Counted from the first letter of the stretch, positions 45,446-55,194 are shown. The stretch is 64,000 bases of DNA from Candidatus Obscuribacterales bacterium (GCA_019746975.1 JAIERK010000113.1:1-64000), one strand, 5' to 3'. Made by a program: numbers and translations. The notes: generated from the letters alone by a model not told the origin.

Positions 45446-46336
45446 ATGGCTGAAATTACCGCTTCGATGGTTAAGGAACTTAGAGAAAAGTCCGGAGCGG
45501 CAATGATGGATTGCAAAAAGGCGCTGGTAGAAACATCCGGCGACTTCGACAAGGCCTTCGAATGGCTGCGTCAGAAAGGCGCTGCTACTGCAAGCAAAAA
45601 GGCTTCCAGAGCGACTTCCGAAGGGATCGTCGTAGGAAGAGTTTCTCCTTGCGGAAAGAAAGCCATCTTGGTAGAGCTCAATTGCGAAACCGACTTCGTC
45701 GCTCGCAATGAAGGGTTTGTCGCAATTGCCAACCGCATTGCCGATATCGCTCTTGAAAGCAAAGCCAAGAGTCCGGAAGCGCTCTTGGAGCAAAAAGTCG
45801 ATGGAAAGACTGTCTCCGAGCTGGTCACCGAAGGTATCGCTAAAACCGGCGAAAATATCGTGATCAAGCGCGTCGAGTACTTCGAAGTCGAAGGAGCTGG
45901 TCTGATCGGTCTCTACGTTCACACGCTGGGCGGCAAGATGGGTGCGCTCGTCGAACTGAAAGCGACGGCGGATGTTTGCTCCGAAGCAGGACAAGCATTT
46001 GCTCGTGAGCTTGCGATGCACATCGTCTCCTCGAAGCCTGAATTCCTGACCAAGGATCAAATTCCTCAGCACATTGTTGAAGACGAGCAACGTATCGAAG
46101 CCGGAAAGGCTGACCTCGCTGGTAAGAAAGAAGAGATCAAAGAGAAGATCATTGCCGGTCGCGTTGAGAAGAATCTGGCAGAACGCTGCTTGACTCTCCA
46201 ACCGTTCGTCAAAGACCCTTCTCAGACGGTCGAAGCCTGTCTCCAAGCGAAGGCCAAAGAGCTCGGTGCAACCTTGACCCCGATTCGCTACTCACTCTTC
46301 ATTCTGGGTGCTGGCGAAGAAGCAAAGGGCGAGTAA
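45446..46336 (+). CDS. tsf: Elongation factor Ts
   Basis: This 296-residue factor begins MAEITASMVKELREKSGA with MMDCKKAL and the TDFVARNE segment that contacts EF-Tu. It is the nucleotide-exchange factor for EF-Tu. The ATG at 45446 is preferred: GGGAG at 45430-45434 is 11 bases away, whereas the in-frame ATG at 45437 is only 2 bases from it. It follows rpsB after 47 bases and is closed by a clear terminator. Confidence 0.95.
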   Translation: MAEITASMVKELREKSGAAMMDCKKALVETSGDFDKAFEWLRQKGAATASKKASRATSEGIVVGRVSPCGKKAILVELNCETDFVARNEGFVAIANRIADIALESKAKSPEALLEQKVDGKTVSELVTEGIAKTGENIVIKRVEYFEVEGAGLIGLYVHTLGGKMGALVELKATADVCSEAGQAFARELAMHIVSSKPEFLTKDQIPQHIVEDEQRIEAGKADLAGKKEEIKEKIIAGRVEKNLAERCLTLQPFVKDPSQTVEACLQAKAKELGATLTPIRYSLFILGAGEEAKGE

Positions 46337-46374
46337 TCAAGAAGCGAAGATATCGATTCTTAAAATGCATGAAG

Positions 46375-46405
46375 AAACCGGGTGCCGCAGGTGCCCGGTT
46401 TTCAA
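46375..46405 (+). terminator. Intrinsic terminator after tsf
   Basis: AAACCGGG pairs with CCCGGTTT, extended by two G-T and two G-C pairs around a GCA loop (46375-46401), followed by TTTC. It ends the rpsB-tsf unit. Confidence 0.85.
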
Positions 46406-46528
46406 TTTGTCCGATCTAAACGACTCTGTAGCCATTAGAATGTCAGTCTGGAAGTAGGGTAGCGAGAAGCGATATGATCTACCACGGTCGTAAAACCTGT
46501 GGAGATAGACGCTCCAAGGTCTTTTACA

Positions 46529-47272
46529 ATGTCAGAATCAGAAACACAGTACAAACGAATTTTATTGAAACTTAGTGGTGAAGCCCTTCAAGGTGAGAAA
46601 GGCTTCGGTATCGACCTGCGTGTCATCAATGCCATCGCAGAAGAGATCGTTAAGGCTAAGGACTTGGGCGTCCAGATAGCCATCGTTATCGGTGGCGGAA
46701 ACATATTCCGGGGCGTGCAAGGGGCGGCAGAAGGCATGGATAAAGCGGCTGCCGACTATGTCGGTATGCTCGCGACCATTATGAACTGCTTGATCATGGG
46801 TGAAGTTTTAAACTCCAAAGGTATCGACACACGTGTGCAGACCGCCATCGCCATGCCCGCGGTAGCAGAACCATTTATACGATTGCGAGCTATTAGACAT
46901 CTAATAAAGGGTCGAATAGTTATCTTTGGGGGTGGAACTGGAAATCCGCACGTGACGACAGATACCGCCGCTGCGTTGCGCGCTGCCGAAATTAAGGCAG
47001 ATGTTATCTTGATGGCAAAAAACAATGTGGACGGCGTTTATAGCGATGATCCCAAGAGAAACCCTGATGCCAAGAAGATTGGAAGAATTGGATTTGATGA
47101 TTTAATCAAACAGGATTTGCGAGTCATGGATGCGTCAGCTGTAGATCTGTGTAAACAGAACAGCATTCCCATAATCGTATTTGACTTCAACAAGGCGGGC
47201 AGCATCGAACAGATAGTGCGTGGAGAGAAAATAGGTACCCTGGTCGGTTCGCGTCTAGGAGGGCGATCATGA
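46529..47272 (+). CDS. pyrH: Uridylate kinase
   Basis: This 247-residue protein starts at the ATG after AAGG; a GTG 30 bases upstream lacks a ribosome site. Motifs are [50 protein letters not shown] and [11 protein letters not shown]. It phosphorylates UMP to UDP. The stop overlaps the frr start (ATGA), giving the conserved pyrH-frr coupling. Confidence 0.95.
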   Translation: MSESETQYKRILLKLSGEALQGEKGFGIDLRVINAIAEEIVKAKDLGVQIAIVIGGGNIFRGVQGAAEGMDKAAADYVGMLATIMNCLIMGEVLNSKGIDTRVQTAIAMPAVAEPFIRLRAIRHLIKGRIVIFGGGTGNPHVTTDTAAALRAAEIKADVILMAKNNVDGVYSDDPKRNPDAKKIGRIGFDDLIKQDLRVMDASAVDLCKQNSIPIIVFDFNKAGSIEQIVRGEKIGTLVGSRLGGRS

Positions 47273-47841
47273 GCAGCACAGCAGCAACAACGGATGAAGT
47301 TCTATCCTCTGGCGAGGAGAGAATGAAAAAATCGATAGCAACCCTCAAGACCGAGTTCTTGTCCATCAGAACCGGCAGGGCAAATCCTTCTTTGCTCGAC
47401 CGTATCGAGGTCGACTACTATGGGACGCCTACAGGTTTGAAGAGTCTGGCGAATATTTCTACGCCGGATGGTCGCTCACTAGTTATCCAACCCTACGACA
47501 AGAGCGTTCTCAAAGCTATCGAACAAGCAATTCATAAGTCGGATCTCGGATTGACACCCAATAGTGATGGGACAGTCGTGCGCATCAGTATTCCGCTCTT
47601 GACGGAAGAGCGTCGTAAAGATTTGACTAAGCACGTGAAAAAAGTTGGTGAAGAAGCAAAGGTCTCCATCAGAAACGTTCGACGTGACTGTGACCAGGAA
47701 CTCAAGAAATTCAAGGAAAAAGGGGTTTCTGAAGATGATTTGAAGCGCAAAGCGGAGCTACTTCAGAAGATGACGGACAAGTACATAACTGAAGTAGATA
47801 AAGCTATAAGAGATAAAGAAAGCGAAATAATGGAGATCTAA
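47269..47841 (+). CDS. frr: Ribosome recycling factor
   Basis: This 190-residue protein contains [47 protein letters not shown] and [32 protein letters not shown] in family order (each string cut short of full length here). It dissociates the post-termination ribosome with EF-G. AGGAGGGCG just upstream and the ATGA overlap with pyrH fix the start. Confidence 0.96.
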   Translation: MSSTAATTDEVLSSGEERMKKSIATLKTEFLSIRTGRANPSLLDRIEVDYYGTPTGLKSLANISTPDGRSLVIQPYDKSVLKAIEQAIHKSDLGLTPNSDGTVVRISIPLLTEERRKDLTKHVKKVGEEAKVSIRNVRRDCDQELKKFKEKGVSEDDLKRKAELLQKMTDKYITEVDKAIRDKESEIMEI

Positions 47842-47857
47842 GCGGAGGCTCTAATCA

Positions 47858-49729
47858 ATGTGTGGGATCGTTGGCTATCTAGGATCGAATCACGCGGCAC
47901 CTGTTCTGCTATCCAAGCTCAGGGTGCTTGAGTATCGGGGCTACGATTCCGCAGGAGTCGCTGTGATCGAAGGCGGCCGGCTCAATGTGTTGAAGGCGGT
48001 CGGCAAACTCAACAACCTCGAAATGCTTCTGCAGAAAGAGCGTCCATCGGCGACGGTAGGGATTGGTCACACTCGCTGGGCGACTCACGGCAGCCCGACT
48101 GATGCGAATGCCCATCCTCACGTCAATCAGAGCGGCACTCTTGCTGTAGTTCATAACGGGATTATAGAAAACTACGGCGAGCTCAAGCGCACGCTAATCG
48201 AAAAAGGTTTCGAGTTTGTCTCTGATACGGACACGGAAGTGGTGGCACATCTGGTGTCTTTTGAGTTTGAAAAAGACAACGATCTCCTTCAGGCGATTTT
48301 GCGAACCGTTCGGCAGATGGATGGCGCCTATGCGCTGGGTATCGTCAGTCAAACTTTTCCCGATCGGATTTACGCAGTTAATCACCACTATTCGCTTACT
48401 GTTGGGCTCGGAGAGAAAGAGAGCTTTCTCGCTTCCGATTCAGCTGCTGTAAGGCAATACACCAATCGCATCCTGCGACTAGAGCAGTCCGAGATTGCCG
48501 AGATTCGCGCAGATGGAGTTCGCTTGTTCGCATTCGATGGCGTAGAAGCTCATAGAGAGCCGATCTCGGTTGAGGCTAGCGCTTACAAAATTGACAAGGA
48601 AGGCTTCAAGCATTTCCTGCTCAAAGAGATTCATGAACAGCCGCTCGTTCTCCGCCAGACGCTGAGCAAATATCTTTTAGGTGCGGAAAAAGAAGTCAAT
48701 TTCAATGTGGAGAGCTTCTCGCCGGATGTTTCCGGTATGTATGGAGTTCACCTCACCGATGAAGAGATCCGCTCGATAGATCGCGTTCAGATCGTCGCAT
48801 GTGGCACCGCATATCATGCCGGTATGGTCGGAAAGTATGTAATCGAAGAGCTCTGCGGCATCCCTGTGGAAGTCGACATCGCCTCAGAGGTTCGCGGAAG
48901 AAAACTGCTAGGCAACAATCGAACATTGACTATCGCTGTAAGCCAGTCGGGTGAAACGGCCGATACTCTGGCGGCGATCAAAGATGCAATCGGCAACGGT
49001 TCCTTTACCCTTGGTATCACTAATCGACCGGACTCACACCTGGCACATCTGACGAAGAATTTGATCGTCACCGAATGCGGTATTGAAGTTTCTGTCGCTG
49101 CTACAAAAACCTATTCGGCGCAGTTAATCTGCTTCTACTTATTGGCTATTTACCTGGCTGAGAAGCGCGGTTCCATATCCAAGGAGCGCGCACGGAAGCT
49201 CAAAGTCGAGTTGAGCAAAATCCCGGCTGTTATCGAACAGGTGCTTGGTCGCGAAGAGCAGTACAGACGTGAATCGCTGAAGTTGGCAGATGCCCAGGAC
49301 GTCGTCTTCATCGGTAGAGGGTTCAATTACCCGACCGCTCTCGAAGGTGCGCTAAAACTGAAAGAGCTGAGCTACATCCATGCGTCAGGCTACGCTGCCG
49401 GTGAGCTGAAACACGGACCGATAGCAGTATTGGATTCTTCGGTCCCTGTAATTACAGTGCTCGTTCCTGGACGAGTATACGATAAGACGCTTTCCAATGC
49501 GCAGGAATCACGGGCGCGCAATGCGCGTATGGTGGCAGTTGCCGTTGATGGAGACGTGGAAGCGCCGAAGACTTTCGACTATATCTTCAGCATTCCTCCC
49601 GTCGAGGAGCTATTAAGCCCGATCGTCACGGTCGTGCCTTTGCAATTGCTCTCGTATTTTGTCGCCGATTTCCTGGGTAAGGATGTCGATCAACCAAGAA
49701 ATTTAGCGAAGTCAGTGACGGTTGAGTAG
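47858..49729 (+). CDS. glmS: Glutamine-fructose-6-phosphate aminotransferase
   Basis: This 623-residue enzyme begins MCGIVGYLG, whose Cys2 is the glutaminase nucleophile. It continues with GHTRWATHG, then two SIS isomerase domains (ACGTAYHAG, SQSGETADT, EVSVAATKTYSAQ, GYAAGELKHGPIA) and ends KSVTVE. It makes glucosamine-6-phosphate for peptidoglycan and lipid A. GGAGG precedes the ATG. It follows frr after 16 bases. No glmS ribozyme is present upstream. Confidence 0.96.
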   Translation: MCGIVGYLGSNHAAPVLLSKLRVLEYRGYDSAGVAVIEGGRLNVLKAVGKLNNLEMLLQKERPSATVGIGHTRWATHGSPTDANAHPHVNQSGTLAVVHNGIIENYGELKRTLIEKGFEFVSDTDTEVVAHLVSFEFEKDNDLLQAILRTVRQMDGAYALGIVSQTFPDRIYAVNHHYSLTVGLGEKESFLASDSAAVRQYTNRILRLEQSEIAEIRADGVRLFAFDGVEAHREPISVEASAYKIDKEGFKHFLLKEIHEQPLVLRQTLSKYLLGAEKEVNFNVESFSPDVSGMYGVHLTDEEIRSIDRVQIVACGTAYHAGMVGKYVIEELCGIPVEVDIASEVRGRKLLGNNRTLTIAVSQSGETADTLAAIKDAIGNGSFTLGITNRPDSHLAHLTKNLIVTECGIEVSVAATKTYSAQLICFYLLAIYLAEKRGSISKERARKLKVELSKIPAVIEQVLGREEQYRRESLKLADAQDVVFIGRGFNYPTALEGALKLKELSYIHASGYAAGELKHGPIAVLDSSVPVITVLVPGRVYDKTLSNAQESRARNARMVAVAVDGDVEAPKTFDYIFSIPPVEELLSPIVTVVPLQLLSYFVADFLGKDVDQPRNLAKSVTVE

Positions 49730-49739
49730 TTGCTCGTCA

Positions 49740-50111
49740 ATGAGCGCCGACATTAGAGACGTCCTTCTTGTAGACGATGATGCCAACCTGAGACTGATCG
49801 TACAGATGAGTCTGGAAGGGCTTACCGACTGGAACGTTCGAGTTGCAGCCCGCGGCGAGGAGGCCCTTCTACTCGCTGCCGAGAGAACTCCAGACCTTGT
49901 CTTGCTGGACATTATGATGCCGGATTTGGATGGCATTACCGTGTTCACTGAACTCAGGCGACTGCATCCCACCCTTCCTGTGATATTCATCACGGCCAAG
50001 GTTCAAACCCAAGAAATTCGACATTACAAGAACCTGGGAGCTGCCGGCGTCATAATTAAACCGTTTGATCCAATGAAGGTAGTGGATGAAATTAGAAAGA
50101 TTCTAACTTGA
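49740..50111 (+). CDS. Single-domain response regulator
   Basis: The 123-residue protein is one receiver domain: VLLVDDDANLR with the acidic pocket, phospho-acceptor in LVLLDIMMPDLDG, Thr in FITAK and Lys in IIKPFDP. There is no output domain. The ATG at 49740 lies 10 bases after the glmS stop; an earlier TTG overlapping glmS is less likely. It opens a block of signalling genes and probably receives phosphate from the kinase 38 bases downstream. Confidence 0.88.
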   Translation: MSADIRDVLLVDDDANLRLIVQMSLEGLTDWNVRVAARGEEALLLAAERTPDLVLLDIMMPDLDGITVFTELRRLHPTLPVIFITAKVQTQEIRHYKNLGAAGVIIKPFDPMKVVDEIRKILT

Positions 50112-50149
50112 GTGCGTTTGCGGCCGATTAAGAGTTAAATGCGCGACCG

Positions 50150-52012
50150 ATGGCGGACAAGAGACTAAGCCACTTTCACTGGTATCACCTATATTATGTC
50201 CTGGCTGCCTTCGATCTGCTGACAGTCGCGCTCAGCCTTTCGCTCAATCACCAGATCACTGAGAGATATAACGCCTCGATCGAAACGCATCGAGCTTGGA
50301 CGCGGCGCTTGAAACAGCTTTCCGAACTCGATCGACTGGCGGCTGATGTAAATGCGCCAGGTAACGACGTTTTCCTCAGTAAGAATGTCGGTCGCGAGAA
50401 GTCGCGTCTTGAAGATGCACTTGTCCGAATGGAAGGTAAAGTCTCGGAGATCAAGATTGACTTCGATACGGCCGGAGTCACAGTGACCCATCCCTCCTTT
50501 AGCAAAGATCTTCTGAGAATGAATCAGCTGCTTGAAAGTATGGTTGCGAAAACAACCGATGTTTTAACGTTGTTCCAAGAAGATCGCGTTGAAGAGGCCG
50601 CTCGTGGGATGGCAAGTATGGATAAGTCATACTATGAAGCGAACGTTCTCATGCGTCAGGTCGCACTGCAAATAAGTGAAATTCAGCAAGCTCAATTAGA
50701 GGGTGAGTCCCGAGAGCTTGAGTTTTTGCGCTCCTTCGAGCGGCTGTTTGCTATGGCGCTTGGCGTGATGATCGTTGGTGTGACCGCATACGGTCACAAC
50801 CTGGCTACGAGAATAATTCAAACCACCAGGGAGCGCGAGAGCCATATCAAAGAGATTGAAGATGCGCGCAAGAGCCTTGAAGCGAAGACGACGGAATTGC
50901 AATCGACACTTTTCGAACTAGAGAAGGCTCAATCGAGCACCTTTGAAAGCGAGCGCAAACTGAAAGCGATCTTTGATCATACTTTTCAGTTTATCGGACT
51001 GTTGGATGCCGACGGCATTCTTCTTGAAGCTAATCGCTCTGCGCTCGACTTCGCTGCGATAGCTAAAGATGAGGTCATCGGCCGACCTTTCTGGGAGACT
51101 GCCTGGTGGTCACACTCTTCCGAGTTGCAGAAGCTCCTCAGGCATTCTATTGCCAGCGCGCGTGACGGCCAGTTCGTTCGATTTGAAACCACACATAAAG
51201 ACAGAAGCGGCAACCTGGTCGCGATCGATTTTTCTCTGAGCCCAATATTTGATGATAATGGAAACGTTGTTTTGATAATCCCTGAGGGACGCGATGTCTC
51301 AGAGAAGAAGCAGGCCGAACAAAGGGTCAGTGAGTTTTACTCTACCGTTTCGCACGAACTGCGCACTCCTCTGGCTGCTATCAGAGGCTCCTTAGGGTTG
51401 ATTGGTGGAGGCCTGGCCGGACCCATAAATGAGAAGGTATCGCAGTTGGTGACAATTGCGATCTCAGAATCAGAACGATTAATCAGATTAATCAATGATA
51501 TTCTCGATCTTCGCAAAATTGAAGCCGGCATGCTTGAACTAAACAAGACTGGTATTGAATCAGGTGCCATTGTTTTGCGTGCAATCGAGACTCTCAGCCC
51601 GATGGCGAGCGACAAAGGCGTGGAGCTAGTCGCGGAGATTGTCGACAGCAATACATTTATGCTGGACCAGGATAGAATAACTCAGGTTTTGACTAATCTG
51701 GTGTCTAATGCGATCAAATTTTCTGAAGGCATTGCCGATCGTGTGACTGTGCGGGTCGAACCTGGTGATCTCGATACAGTCAAGTTTTCCGTCACCGATT
51801 TTGGTCCTGGCATTCCAGAATCGAAAATGGACAAACTGTTCGGGAAGTTTCAACAGATCGATCAAGCAGACAATCGGAAGAAAGAGGGGACCGGTCTAGG
51901 TCTTGCAATTTCCAAAGCAATTGTCGAGCAGCATGGAGGCCGAATTGGCGTCGTTAGCAAAGTGGGCGAAGGATCAACTTTTTGGTTCGAGCTGCCGAGT
52001 CAAACAGCTTAG
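50150..52012 (+). CDS. Membrane sensor histidine kinase with PAS domain
   Basis: This 620-residue kinase has transmembrane helices at about 12-32 and 199-218 bracketing a helical periplasmic sensor. A coiled coil (225-275) and a PAS domain (about 268-385) follow, then the H-box FYSTVSHELRTPLAA (His402). The ATPase has QVLTNLVSNAIKFS, DFGPGIPESK, KEGTGLGLAIS and GEGSTFWFELP. The stop is followed directly by the ribosome site of the next gene. The signal is unknown; the four-helix sensor resembles CHASE3/MCP-type input. Confidence 0.93.
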   Translation: MADKRLSHFHWYHLYYVLAAFDLLTVALSLSLNHQITERYNASIETHRAWTRRLKQLSELDRLAADVNAPGNDVFLSKNVGREKSRLEDALVRMEGKVSEIKIDFDTAGVTVTHPSFSKDLLRMNQLLESMVAKTTDVLTLFQEDRVEEAARGMASMDKSYYEANVLMRQVALQISEIQQAQLEGESRELEFLRSFERLFAMALGVMIVGVTAYGHNLATRIIQTTRERESHIKEIEDARKSLEAKTTELQSTLFELEKAQSSTFESERKLKAIFDHTFQFIGLLDADGILLEANRSALDFAAIAKDEVIGRPFWETAWWSHSSELQKLLRHSIASARDGQFVRFETTHKDRSGNLVAIDFSLSPIFDDNGNVVLIIPEGRDVSEKKQAEQRVSEFYSTVSHELRTPLAAIRGSLGLIGGGLAGPINEKVSQLVTIAISESERLIRLINDILDLRKIEAGMLELNKTGIESGAIVLRAIETLSPMASDKGVELVAEIVDSNTFMLDQDRITQVLTNLVSNAIKFSEGIADRVTVRVEPGDLDTVKFSVTDFGPGIPESKMDKLFGKFQQIDQADNRKKEGTGLGLAISKAIVEQHGGRIGVVSKVGEGSTFWFELPSQTA

Positions 52013-52025
52013 AGGAGTTGCGAGT

Positions 52026-53942
52026 TTGCTATACCGAGGTGACAAACTGATCTCTGTTGTAGGCGGCGAAGGCATGAGACCTCTTGCCGAGACCTTCAAG
52101 CTTCATAATTACAACGTCACATTCGTGTCCTTACTTTCTGACCTGGATTCCTCAGCCGCTCCAGACGTGATTTTGGTCGACGATCAGATTTTGGATGAAA
52201 ACGCTTCTCGATGGTATCTGGAGAATGATTCAAATGCAGACGTTTTATTGATTATGAATCGTTGGATTGATCTCCATTCCTATCTTTGGTCTACGGAGAT
52301 CTTGAAGATCAAACTGATCTTGCATTGCCCGGTGGATCCAGGCCTGCTGCTCTACGAGGTCGACAGGCTTCTCAATGCGTATAGATGCGAGACCTCGACT
52401 TGCAGCGAGGTTGCTGTTGAGGCGGAAGCTTCTCCGATTGCTCAGGTGAAGGCAAAGCTGAGAGCAGACGTGCAAGCGCAGTGGAAGAATTTGATATTAC
52501 TTGCTGAGCCACTCTCATCTATTCAATCGGAAGTGACAAAGGAGTTGGTAAGCCAAACGCATAAATTGCGAGGAAGCGCCGGATCGTTAGGTTTGACAGG
52601 CATGAGTAGAGCGGCTGCGACAATTGAACAACATTTGCGGATGTTTTCCGACAAAAGGTCCTACAGCGAGCGCCTCCTGATAAAAGAAATACAGCGTTTG
52701 TTTAGAGCCGGTGCTGACGAGACGGGAACCGTAGCGCTCGACGATGACACAGCTGGCGACGCCGATGAAGCCGGCGTGCTGAATCTTCTTGTCTTGGCGG
52801 ATCCTGGAAGATTCGAGGCAGTCAATGATGCGTTGACCTCCAGGAACGGGGTCGCAGCAACGATGGCAAGTGACCCTTTTGAGGCACTTGCAATGGCCTT
52901 GGCAGGACAATTTGACGGGTTTTTGATCGAGACTTTTTTCGACAAGCAACTTTTGTTCGAGCTTTGTCGCAATATACGCATTACAGCCGGCAATGAGGCA
53001 ATTCCCTTCGTTCTGTGTATGCAAGAGCCGATGGAGCTCAGCGCAGCAGAACTAACTTACCTTGGTGCATCCGATATCGTATATGGTGATTTCCTGGAGC
53101 AACTGAATAAGAGCGTTTCATCTCTTATCGAGCTATCCTACTTGTTCAAACCAGCGTTACTGGAGGCGACTGATTATACTGGGAGAAACGCCGAACTTGT
53201 CGGGACGAAAGTTAGAGGAACAATCCCTCCAATCGAGATGTTGAACTGCACCGTTGATACGGATTCTGATGGACTACTTCTGCACTACCGAAATCGTAGC
53301 CTGATTGGCTCTGACATAATCAATGCGTTGCGATCAAGAGCCAATTTTGCTCAGGTGCCGATAGCTCTATTCGTAAATCAAAGGGAGTATGAAATTCTGG
53401 ACGAGTCGATTGGGTACGTCGAGCACTTGTTCGTACCTGAGACTGATCGAAGAATGATATCGGAGCTCGATCGAATTTTGCATTGCTCGAGACTGGAGAG
53501 ACAAAATCCTTCGATTGATCCTTCTAGTGGCATGTTGAAACGACCTGCTTTCCTGGAACGAAGTCTCGAGCTGTTTTCGCGATCAAACGGCAAGGGGTGC
53601 CAATTTGCATTGGTATTTTTATCGGTTGAAGGTCCAGAACATTTATCTGTTGGTTCAATACTAGCTCGTCTCCTCAATGGTAGATTTAGCGCTCAATGCG
53701 TGCGTGGAGTTCTGGAAGACACGTTCGGACTAGCAGTCTTCCTTGATCGCAGTGATGAAATAGATGGAGCAATAAAGCTTCTTCAAGACGAGATCTACTC
53801 TTGTGTTTCTAATGATATAGAAGATCTGAAAGTCGACATTCAGGTTAATTTTGCGATTGCAAAATTTCCGCAAGACGGAAACATTTTTTCGGATCTCGTC
53901 GAAAAAATTGAGAGAAAATTGGGAGCGTCAACTTCCGATTGA
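52026..53942 (+). CDS. HPt protein with degenerate receiver-like and GGDEF-like domains
   Basis: The 638-residue protein starts at TTG 52026, with GAGGAG at 52012-52017; the frame continues upstream inside the kinase gene. A receiver-like N-terminus (about 8-120) has lost the usual acidic pocket. An HPt domain follows near 145-230 with THKLRGSAGSLGL (His179). Two further receiver-like segments lie near 245-350 and 375-460. The C-terminus (about 470-635) resembles a diguanylate cyclase fold (DPSSGMLKRPAFLERSLELF at its start), but the GGDEF loop is EDTFG, so it is probably inactive. It likely relays phosphate between the kinase and regulators. Confidence 0.75.
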   Translation: MLYRGDKLISVVGGEGMRPLAETFKLHNYNVTFVSLLSDLDSSAAPDVILVDDQILDENASRWYLENDSNADVLLIMNRWIDLHSYLWSTEILKIKLILHCPVDPGLLLYEVDRLLNAYRCETSTCSEVAVEAEASPIAQVKAKLRADVQAQWKNLILLAEPLSSIQSEVTKELVSQTHKLRGSAGSLGLTGMSRAAATIEQHLRMFSDKRSYSERLLIKEIQRLFRAGADETGTVALDDDTAGDADEAGVLNLLVLADPGRFEAVNDALTSRNGVAATMASDPFEALAMALAGQFDGFLIETFFDKQLLFELCRNIRITAGNEAIPFVLCMQEPMELSAAELTYLGASDIVYGDFLEQLNKSVSSLIELSYLFKPALLEATDYTGRNAELVGTKVRGTIPPIEMLNCTVDTDSDGLLLHYRNRSLIGSDIINALRSRANFAQVPIALFVNQREYEILDESIGYVEHLFVPETDRRMISELDRILHCSRLERQNPSIDPSSGMLKRPAFLERSLELFSRSNGKGCQFALVFLSVEGPEHLSVGSILARLLNGRFSAQCVRGVLEDTFGLAVFLDRSDEIDGAIKLLQDEIYSCVSNDIEDLKVDIQVNFAIAKFPQDGNIFSDLVEKIERKLGASTSD

Positions 53943-53979
53943 TTTTGGACATAGTTATTTACCAGTCCAGGTGTATCAT

Positions 53980-54654
53980 GTGGCAAAAATTCTTATAGTA
54001 GATGACGACATTATCTTGTGTGAGCTGGTGAAGTCGTATTTGCTTGCTTGCGATCATCTCGTGGACGTCGGGAATACTGCTGACTATGCAATAGTGCAAC
54101 TGTCGGTCAATCAATACGATCTGATCATTCTCGATTGGGTCTTGCCTGATCTGTCCGGGGTTGATGTTCTTCGTGCTTATCGCCGTCGTGGTGGACGTTG
54201 CCCGGTGTTGATGCTCACCTCTCGTGGAGATAAGCACGACAAGGCATGCGGTTTGGATTCCGGTGCTGACGATTATCTCGTTAAACCATTCGAGCAGGTA
54301 GAGTTTGAGGCCAGGGTTCGGGCGCTTCTTAGAAGACCTAATAGTTGGAGCGGTCAGATTCTTCGTGTGCGAGATTTGGAGCTTGATACGGGCTCCCAGT
54401 CAGTAAGTCGTGACGGTCAACAAATCCAGTTGCGACCGCGAGAATTCGCGTTGTTGGAATTTCTTATGCGCCACCCCAATCAATGCTTTACTGCGGAGGC
54501 TCTCTTTCAGCGGCTCTGGGATACTGATTCCACTACATCTGTTGAGACGGTGAGGATGCATATCATGTCGCTCAGGAAAAAGCTTGGAGACACCGACGCC
54601 CATCCGTTAATATCAACAGCTCGGGGCCGAGGGTATAAAATTGATGCTGTCTGA
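53980..54654 (+). CDS. OmpR-family response regulator
   Basis: This 224-residue regulator has a receiver domain (KILIVDDDIILCELV, phospho-acceptor Asp52 in ILDWVLPDLSG, Lys in DYLVKPFE) and a winged helix (about 130-222: LRPREFALLEFLMRHPN, VRMHIMSLRKKLG, TARGRGYKI). The start is GTG at 53980, with CCAGG upstream; the longer frame overlaps the preceding gene. It is the last signalling gene before the GG-leader peptide and is a plausible controller of that locus. Confidence 0.9.
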   Translation: MAKILIVDDDIILCELVKSYLLACDHLVDVGNTADYAIVQLSVNQYDLIILDWVLPDLSGVDVLRAYRRRGGRCPVLMLTSRGDKHDKACGLDSGADDYLVKPFEQVEFEARVRALLRRPNSWSGQILRVRDLELDTGSQSVSRDGQQIQLRPREFALLEFLMRHPNQCFTAEALFQRLWDTDSTTSVETVRMHIMSLRKKLGDTDAHPLISTARGRGYKIDAV

Positions 54655-54811
54655 GCTTAAAGTTGCTGTTGCTGAAAAGTTTTTCCGTCGCCGATTGATT
54701 TAATGAATAATGGACGATATTTGACGTTGAGTTTATGTACGCTCCGTAAGATATGTAGTGTAGGAAGAAGGAATTCAAACCCTACATTAAGGACACTAGG
54801 AGTGCAATGCA

Positions 54812-55000
54812 ATGACAATAAGATATTCCGATCTGACTATTCTCGAGACGGTCAATGAAGAAGAGATGAGTATCGTCGTAGGCGGCCGTCACGGTGCTGA
54901 TGATCTCCCTGGCCACGATAACGGTGATGATCGAGGTCGTCGTCGAGGCCGAGGTGGTAGAAAAGGTGGCGGTGCTGATGATGGAGCGAATCACACTTAA
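54812..55000 (+). CDS. Double-glycine leader peptide with Gly/Asp/Arg-rich core
   Basis: This 62-residue peptide follows AGGAG at 54798-54802. Residues 1-25 (ending EEEMSIVVGG) fit a double-glycine leader: Gly24-Gly25, hydrophobic residues at -4, -7 and -12, and Glu at -8. The predicted 37-residue core has 11 Gly, 7 Asp, 7 Arg and 3 His, no Cys and no aromatic residue, unlike typical pore-forming bacteriocins. The HlyD adaptor lies downstream on the same strand and the C39-peptidase exporter lies convergently. Function of the mature peptide is unknown; a signal, toxin or metal-binding secreted peptide are options. Confidence 0.75.
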   Translation: MTIRYSDLTILETVNEEEMSIVVGGRHGADDLPGHDNGDDRGRRRGRGGRKGGGADDGANHT

Positions 55001-55031
55001 TTCTCCGCATTCCGAATAGTCTATGCAATCT

Positions 55032-55055
55032 GGCACCAGACGAAAGTGTGGTGCC
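55032..55055 (+). terminator. Weak hairpin after the GG-peptide gene
   Basis: GGCACCA pairs with TGGTGCC across a 10-base loop, followed by TTCTG. It could attenuate transcription between the peptide gene and the adaptor gene, allowing more peptide than transporter. Confidence 0.35.
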
Positions 55056-55194
55056 TTCTGCGTATTTTGGATGTTTCTAGCGCCAGCTTGGACTGACCTT
55101 CAGCAGAGTCATCCCTGGGATTCATCCTTCCGCATGATGAACCTATTGTTCGTACTGATTAACATGGTTGATGAATAAACAGGATAGAAAGTAG

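Noticed and set aside
45419-46246. 275-residue minus-strand frame opposite tsf
   Set aside because: It is antisense to a certain tsf gene; long mirror frames arise from codon bias.
47842-47857. Possible glmS ribozyme upstream of glmS
   Set aside because: Only 16 bases separate frr and glmS, with no room for the ribozyme; the gap contains just the ribosome binding site.
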